A stretch of DNA of 64,000 bases from Quillaja saponaria (taxonomy: Eukaryota > Streptophyta > Magnoliopsida > Fabales > Quillajaceae), in the NCBI GenBank assembly GCA_029379385.1, contig CM055611.1:22038092-22102091 (forward strand), read 5' to 3'. The notes under the pieces were generated by a model, which was not told where the DNA came from, made no database searches, and saw nothing but the letters and a program-made list of their open reading frames with translations. The position numbers and the translations under genes are program-made. Shown here one piece after another: positions 60,142-64,000 of the stretch. Every line of letters starts with the position of its first letter. The stretch's first letter is position 1.

Positions 60142-60963
60142 ATGATGCAGGCGGGCTTGTTCCTCCAATCTCAGCCTCAGGTGCTTGGCATGAGCAAGGG
60201 CCAAGCCAATATTGGGACTTTGTCAAACAAGGAGTTGCTGTCCTGCATCGATCCCATGAAGTCGGCTCAAGAGCCTACTGAAAAGAAAGAGCGAGCCAGG
60301 GCAGAATTGGCTTGCAAGCTGTTAACTTCAAGAGGCCGGCTTAGAAGCGAGTTTAATTTTGATAAAGAAGGTGAAGTAAGCTTATCAGATTGTAAAAACC
60401 TTCATGACTTTTCAACTCAGCAATTTATGTCAAGCACTGGTGGAAACTACACACTGACTCAGTGCTGGCAGAATGTGATGCATGAATTGTTTCAGATGAA
60501 GTCTGAGTTAAAATCTAAGGAGATGAAGCTGCGACGGATGCCACAGAACCATATGCATGCTAGTAATAATATTCATAACCACATATTCCTGTTGCAGCAG
60601 CAGCAACAACAGCAACAACAGCTGGGAAGAAGGGGAATGATCAACCCTAATATGTACATGATTCATCAACGACGACATCGTCCACTAAATCAGGATCAAA
60701 TACTTCCTTTACCCAGAACAAAATTACAAGTACCTGCAGCTGGTGCCGGGTTTAATTTCGATAATAATCATGCCCTACTGCCTATGAATCCTATTGCTGC
60801 TCCTACTACAGCTGCAGGGGGAACTGCATTTGACAACAGTGGCGAGCAGAATCTAGAGGGTCTCATCAATCAGAATGGACAGGTTTCAGGAACTGCTAAT
60901 GGATCCATTTTCATCTTGAACAATTGTAATTTTCATCCACCCACGCCCTCACATTCACAATAG
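60142..60963 (+). CDS. Unknown single-exon protein A, polyQ-containing, 273 aa
   Basis: An intron-free frame of 273 codons from MMQAGLFLQSQPQVLGMSKG. I do not recognise the family. The N-terminal half is charged and partly helical in character (EKKERARAELACKLLTSRGR, then QNVMHELFQMKSELKSKEMK). It is followed by a run of nine Gln at about residues 152-160, a basic segment (LGRRGMINPNMYMIHQRRHR), an Ala/Pro-rich stretch, and an Asn/Gly-rich tail (INQNGQVSGTANGSIFILNN). No signal peptide or membrane span is visible. The tail is similar to the tail of gene B 1.9 kb downstream (15 of 33 positions by eye), and the two promoters also look related, so A and B are probably tandem paralogues. Length and codon regularity argue for a real gene; expression is unknown. 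Confidence 0.65.
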   Translation: MMQAGLFLQSQPQVLGMSKGQANIGTLSNKELLSCIDPMKSAQEPTEKKERARAELACKLLTSRGRLRSEFNFDKEGEVSLSDCKNLHDFSTQQFMSSTGGNYTLTQCWQNVMHELFQMKSELKSKEMKLRRMPQNHMHASNNIHNHIFLLQQQQQQQQQLGRRGMINPNMYMIHQRRHRPLNQDQILPLPRTKLQVPAAGAGFNFDNNHALLPMNPIAAPTTAAGGTAFDNSGEQNLEGLINQNGQVSGTANGSIFILNNCNFHPPTPSHSQ

Positions 60964-61212
60964 CTACTAGCTAGCTAGATTTATAATGAAACAATGCATC
61001 AAATGTTTATAATTACTATGTTTTTTTTTATTCCAGATTTTCTAGAATTTGTTAAAAAAATTGGAAAGAAAAATAAAATCATGTTTCTTCATCAATTATA
61101 TACAAATGATTAGAATGCAGGAATCGATTTGATGGCAGCTATATATAATGAGGATAAAGTTCATTCGAGATAAACTTAATTATACTAACTTGTTTTGTCA
61201 AAGATGCCATAG

Positions 61213-61711
61213 CTAACAATACATTCCTCTTCTACATTATTTGAGAAAAGAATAGCTCTAGCCTCTAACCTCTAGCTATATATGAAAAGTACATAGTTTC
61301 TTCTCAAGCATTTGCAAGCAGTTGCTGCTGGTTTATCGATCAATATTATCTATGTTGAACAAAGTTAATTATTTTGTTAATTTGGATATGGGAAATTGAT
61401 TTGTTGACAGTTGTGAGTTAACAATCATTCAAAAATATTATTAATTTATTCTGTTCAAGATGCCACCTTGATGAAAAATGTTGAAGTGATTTTTCTTATG
61501 GATGGAATATATGCACGCTTTAATTGAGGTTATAAGAATATATATACTTTTTTTCCATGAAAAAGCTAGACTTCAACTATTTCTATACAATAAATATGTA
61601 CAAGTGTCTAAAGGAAAAATGTTCAAAAGAAATTGTTCTATCTTGTCATTAGAATTTAGATCTACGCATATATATGACCTAAACACTAATTTAGAACATG
61701 GTATATATTTC
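61213..61711. repeat. Diverged tandem repeat, copy I (about 500 bp)
   Basis: Aligns with 61831-62319 over nearly its whole length. Shared blocks in order are taacaatac, tcttctacatt, atagctctag, catgaaaagtac-like, ttcttctcaagcatttgca, gctgctggtttatcga, aaagttaatta, gggaaattgatttg, atgacagtt-like, gaatatatgca, gtacaagtg, ttgtcattagaa, atatatgacctaa and agaacatggtat. Confidence 0.88.
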
Positions 61712-61830
61712 TAAAAGAAGAGAAGTTAATTAATTTTATATGTAATTCGGAAAATATATGTTCCTCTTCAATCTGCATAAGAGAAAATAATTTTTTTCAA
61801 TCCATGATATTATTTTCACTTTTCAAATTT

Positions 61831-62319
61831 CAGTAACAATACAATTCATACTACATGACCTCTTCTACATTGAGAGAAGCATAGCTCTAGCTATACATGA
61901 AAAGTACTTAAGTTCTTCTCAAGCATTTGCAGCACTGCTGCTGGTTTATCGAACAATATTATTTATGTTGAGCAAAGTTAATTAGTTTGTTATTTAGCAT
62001 GATGGGAAATTGATTTGATGACAGTTATTAGCAACATTTTATAGTTAACTACCATTTAAAAAGTTATTAATATATTTTTTTCAAGATTCTACTACGTTGA
62101 AGTGATATAATATTTTAGGTAAAGAATATATGCATGCTTCAGATTCAAGCTAACTATACAATTATAACAATTTATAGCTATCACTCTTCCTATATAATAA
62201 ATACGTACAAGTGGCAAAATAGAAATATTCGATTTAATTGTTTCTATGTTGTCATTAGAACTTGGATCTACACCTATATATGACCTAACCACTAATTAAG
62301 AACATGGTATGTATAAATT
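61831..62319. repeat. Diverged tandem repeat, copy II
   Basis: The second copy of the block at 61213-61711, in the same orientation. A further partial copy is visible around 62446-62500 (gaaatatattcatgcttcac, then attcaaattaactata), matching 62123-62158 of this copy. The copies lie between the two related genes A and B, so they look like flanking DNA multiplied during the tandem duplication. Confidence 0.88.
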
Positions 62320-62739
62320 TTTTTAAAAAGTTAATTAATTTGTTAGTTATCAAGAAAAAAGCATGTGACATAGTGGAGAATGGAAATTTTGAGCAGAATA
62401 AAGTCAAAAGACATTAAAAGAGAGTTGGAGATATAATTAATAAAATTGTGAAATATATTCATGCTTCACATTCAAATTAACTATAAGAATCATAATAACA
62501 TTCTTTTGATAGCATCGAAACAAACAAAGTGGCTGTAACGAAGAACAAAATTGCAATTCATAATAACATTCTGTTGGTTTGTCAATTTGTTTTCCACAAA
62601 GTGGATAAGATATTCGGATTCCGGTGTACTCTTACCATTCAAGCTAACATTACTTAACTTGTAATTAAACCATATTAATTAAGAAAATAATACTAATATT
62701 CCTCATCTATGTAGCCTCCTCCTTTCTTCCCCCTCTCCC

Positions 62740-62747
62740 TATATAAG
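62740..62747 (+). promoter_or_regulatory. TATA box of unknown gene B
   Basis: tatataag lies 68-75 bp upstream of the gene B start codon, preceded by a pyrimidine-rich stretch (cctcctcctttcttcc). This is typical plant core-promoter spacing with a short leader. Confidence 0.7.
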
Positions 62748-62814
62748 GAGTATATCTTGTTCGTAACTATCAAACCAAACCAAGTGAACAAACTACTAAT
62801 CATTTGATATCAAT

Positions 62815-63390
62815 ATGTTCAGAATGAGGAGTTCAATGTCATCCGGTGGGTCATGGGGGGGAATGGGCATGGGCATGGGCATGGGCAGTAGTGGTGGTGG
62901 TACTATGGGGCTGCTGCAGGGTGGTAGTAGTGGTGGTACCACCAGCTGGAGGAGCAGCATGGGAGATCCATGGGGATCCTCATGGTCGTCATCAACCCCA
63001 GTGGTGGAAACATTCCCAGCTGGAGGACCCCCAATGATGATTGGGGGCGGCGGCAGGCGCTCTAGCACAGTACTACTGGGAGGTGGGGATCCATTTGAGG
63101 AGTTCAGCTTCCCAAATCATGGAACCCGTGGTGGTGGTGGTGGTTGTGGGTTTAATGTTGGCAATCATGTTACAATACCTAAAAGTATTCCACCGTCTAC
63201 TCCTAGTCCAAGAGGTACTTCAAAATCAAAACCAAAATCAAAATCTCCAAGGGCTGCCTCTGATTTCAACAGCAACAACAGCGGCCAGCAGGATCAAAAT
63301 GGTGAGATTAATACAAATGGAGAAGTTGAAGGAACTGGGAATCAATCCGTCTATAACATCACTGTTAACGATTTCACAGGGAAAAATTGA
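62815..63390 (+). CDS. Unknown single-exon protein B, Gly/Ser-rich, 191 aa
   Basis: An intron-free frame beginning MFRMRSSMSSGGSWGGMGMG. No known family is recognised. The N-terminal two-thirds is low-complexity Gly/Ser/Met, including a ggcatg-type hexanucleotide repeat coding MGMGMGMG and Gly runs. A Pro/Ser/Lys-rich basic stretch follows (SKSKPKSKSPRAA), then an Asn/Gly-rich C-terminus (INTNGEVEGTGNQSVYNITV) that resembles gene A. There is no signal peptide or cysteine pattern. A good TATA box upstream supports expression. Gly-rich composition alone cannot assign it to cell-wall or RNA-binding glycine-rich proteins. The reverse-strand frame over the first 250 bp is a shadow of this repetitive DNA. 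Confidence 0.65.
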   Translation: MFRMRSSMSSGGSWGGMGMGMGMGSSGGGTMGLLQGGSSGGTTSWRSSMGDPWGSSWSSSTPVVETFPAGGPPMMIGGGGRRSSTVLLGGGDPFEEFSFPNHGTRGGGGGCGFNVGNHVTIPKSIPPSTPSPRGTSKSKPKSKSPRAASDFNSNNSGQQDQNGEINTNGEVEGTGNQSVYNITVNDFTGKN

Positions 63391-63700
63391 AGTACTGCAT
63401 CTCGATCATCTCAACTTAATGTCCCTAAAAACATGTATCTGTAATTTAGCCGATCCAAGGTTTGTTGCAGTATTGTATGTATCCGTAATCTATTTAGCAA
63501 AACATAAAATAACGTATGTGTAATCTATGGTTCAACCAAAGGTAATTAATTAAAATAAAATAAACTTGATATATCTATATGTATATAGTAAGTTTTAATG
63601 TTGAATTTTTATTTTTATTTTGGTTTGGATAGAAAAAACATTTCTTATCTCATATCCAACAGCAAAATTTTGGATTGAAAATTTTTATTTGACTAGATGA
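63391..63700. other. Gene B 3' flank
   Basis: AT-rich sequence following the stop codon, probably 3' UTR then intergenic DNA. No coding potential is seen apart from an overlapping shadow frame. Confidence 0.45.
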
Positions 63701-63760
63701 CAATTTAATTTTGATTAAAGGTAAGTCAAGCCTATACCAGATTGTAAAATCCTTCATGAT
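63701..63760 (+). pseudogene. Short relic related to gene A coding sequence
   Basis: Positions 63701-63760 align with gene A positions about 60351-60408. tttaattttgat is identical, and cagattgtaaaa.ccttcatga matches with one substitution; several small indels lie between. In gene A this encodes FNFDKEGEVSLSDCKNLHD. The match stops exactly where the foldback element starts, so an insertion may have cut the relic. Confidence 0.5.
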
Positions 63761-64000
63761 GAGAAAAACTTACATAAAATGGCTTCACTAAGTGGCTCTT
63801 AATTACAATGAATCAATAAATGTATGACATGTGATAATTAAGTCACTCCACCTAAACAACCTAGAAGATTTAAATTAACCCAGCCTTATAGTAAATTAAG
63901 ATTGGGTTAGTTTAAATCTATTAGGTTGCTAAGGTGGAGTACTTATCGTGAGTTTATTATAAAAGTCACTTGATGAAGTCACTCTATGTAAGTCTTTCTC
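63761..64000. mobile_element. Foldback MITE with long inverted arms, reaching the window end
   Basis: The left end gagaaaaacttacata and the reverse complement of the right end, gagaaagacttacata, match. The two halves pair along most of about 240 bp, with the best core at 63843-63886 and 63898-63942 (ccacctaaacaacctagaag pairs with its near reverse complement). A terminus starting GAGAAA with long TIRs suggests a Mutator-like MITE, but the right flank lies outside the window, so target duplication and exact end cannot be checked. Confidence 0.75.

Noticed and set aside
62796..63523. Alternative frames over gene B (Pro/Leu-rich minus strand; Val/Ala-rich plus frames)
   Set aside because: They arise from the repetitive Gly codons of gene B. 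Only the 62815 frame has a TATA box at correct distance and a tail similar to gene A.

Overview
This is nuclear DNA of a flowering plant, a core eudicot and probably a rosid. The genes have many short exons with GT-AG introns. Introns and intergenic DNA are AT-rich, and transposon debris is typical of plants (a hAT element, a solo LTR of Copia type, foldback MITEs). I cannot name the species. Splice junctions were chosen so that reading frames join and known plant families are recovered. Exon coordinates given below therefore come from reading the sequence, not from transcripts.

Layout. From 0.8 to 20 kb all genes lie on the minus strand: a membrane-anchored kelch protein (3' part outside the window), an F-box/kelch protein, a plastid FMN-binding split-barrel protein, a BBX32-type B-box protein, and a ZML-type GATA factor with TIFY and CCT domains. 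A divergent promoter near 21 kb separates these from plus-strand genes: an MNS-type class I alpha-mannosidase (21.5-30.6 kb), a ZnT9/MTPC4-type cation-efflux protein (31.7-36.5 kb) and a small zinc-ribbon protein (37.5 kb). Ribosomal protein L7 (39.1-40.8 kb) is on the minus strand. A 33-exon autoinhibited Ca2+-ATPase of ACA9/8/10 type fills 46.1-57.3 kb on the plus strand. An ABHD17-like alpha/beta hydrolase (57.8-59.2 kb) is on the minus strand. Two unrecognised, low-complexity, single-exon genes (60.1 and 62.8 kb) close the window on the plus strand.

The 1-57 kb order matches two Arabidopsis segments at once, from my memory of the loci. The At1g51540-At1g51610 region holds kelch, F-box/kelch, FMN protein, MNS1, ZML2 and MTPC4. 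The At3g21140-At3g21180 region holds FMN protein, BBX32, MNS2, ZML1 and ACA9. This window looks like the unfractionated ancestor of that pair. The genes do not form one pathway; the cluster is conserved synteny.

The items most worth a second look are as follows. The ABHD17-like hydrolase has Cys in place of its catalytic Ser and Glu in place of the oxyanion Gly. The two genes at the right end are an unrecognised, fast-diverging tandem pair, with repeated flanks and a possible third relic next to a MITE. A 1,961-bp hAT element with visible TIRs and an 8-bp target duplication sits in mannosidase intron 1. The Ca2+-ATPase has two predicted GC-AG introns. A nearly perfect 0.78-kb tandem duplication lies upstream of the B-box gene. 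I found no tRNA, rRNA, CRISPR array or organelle DNA.
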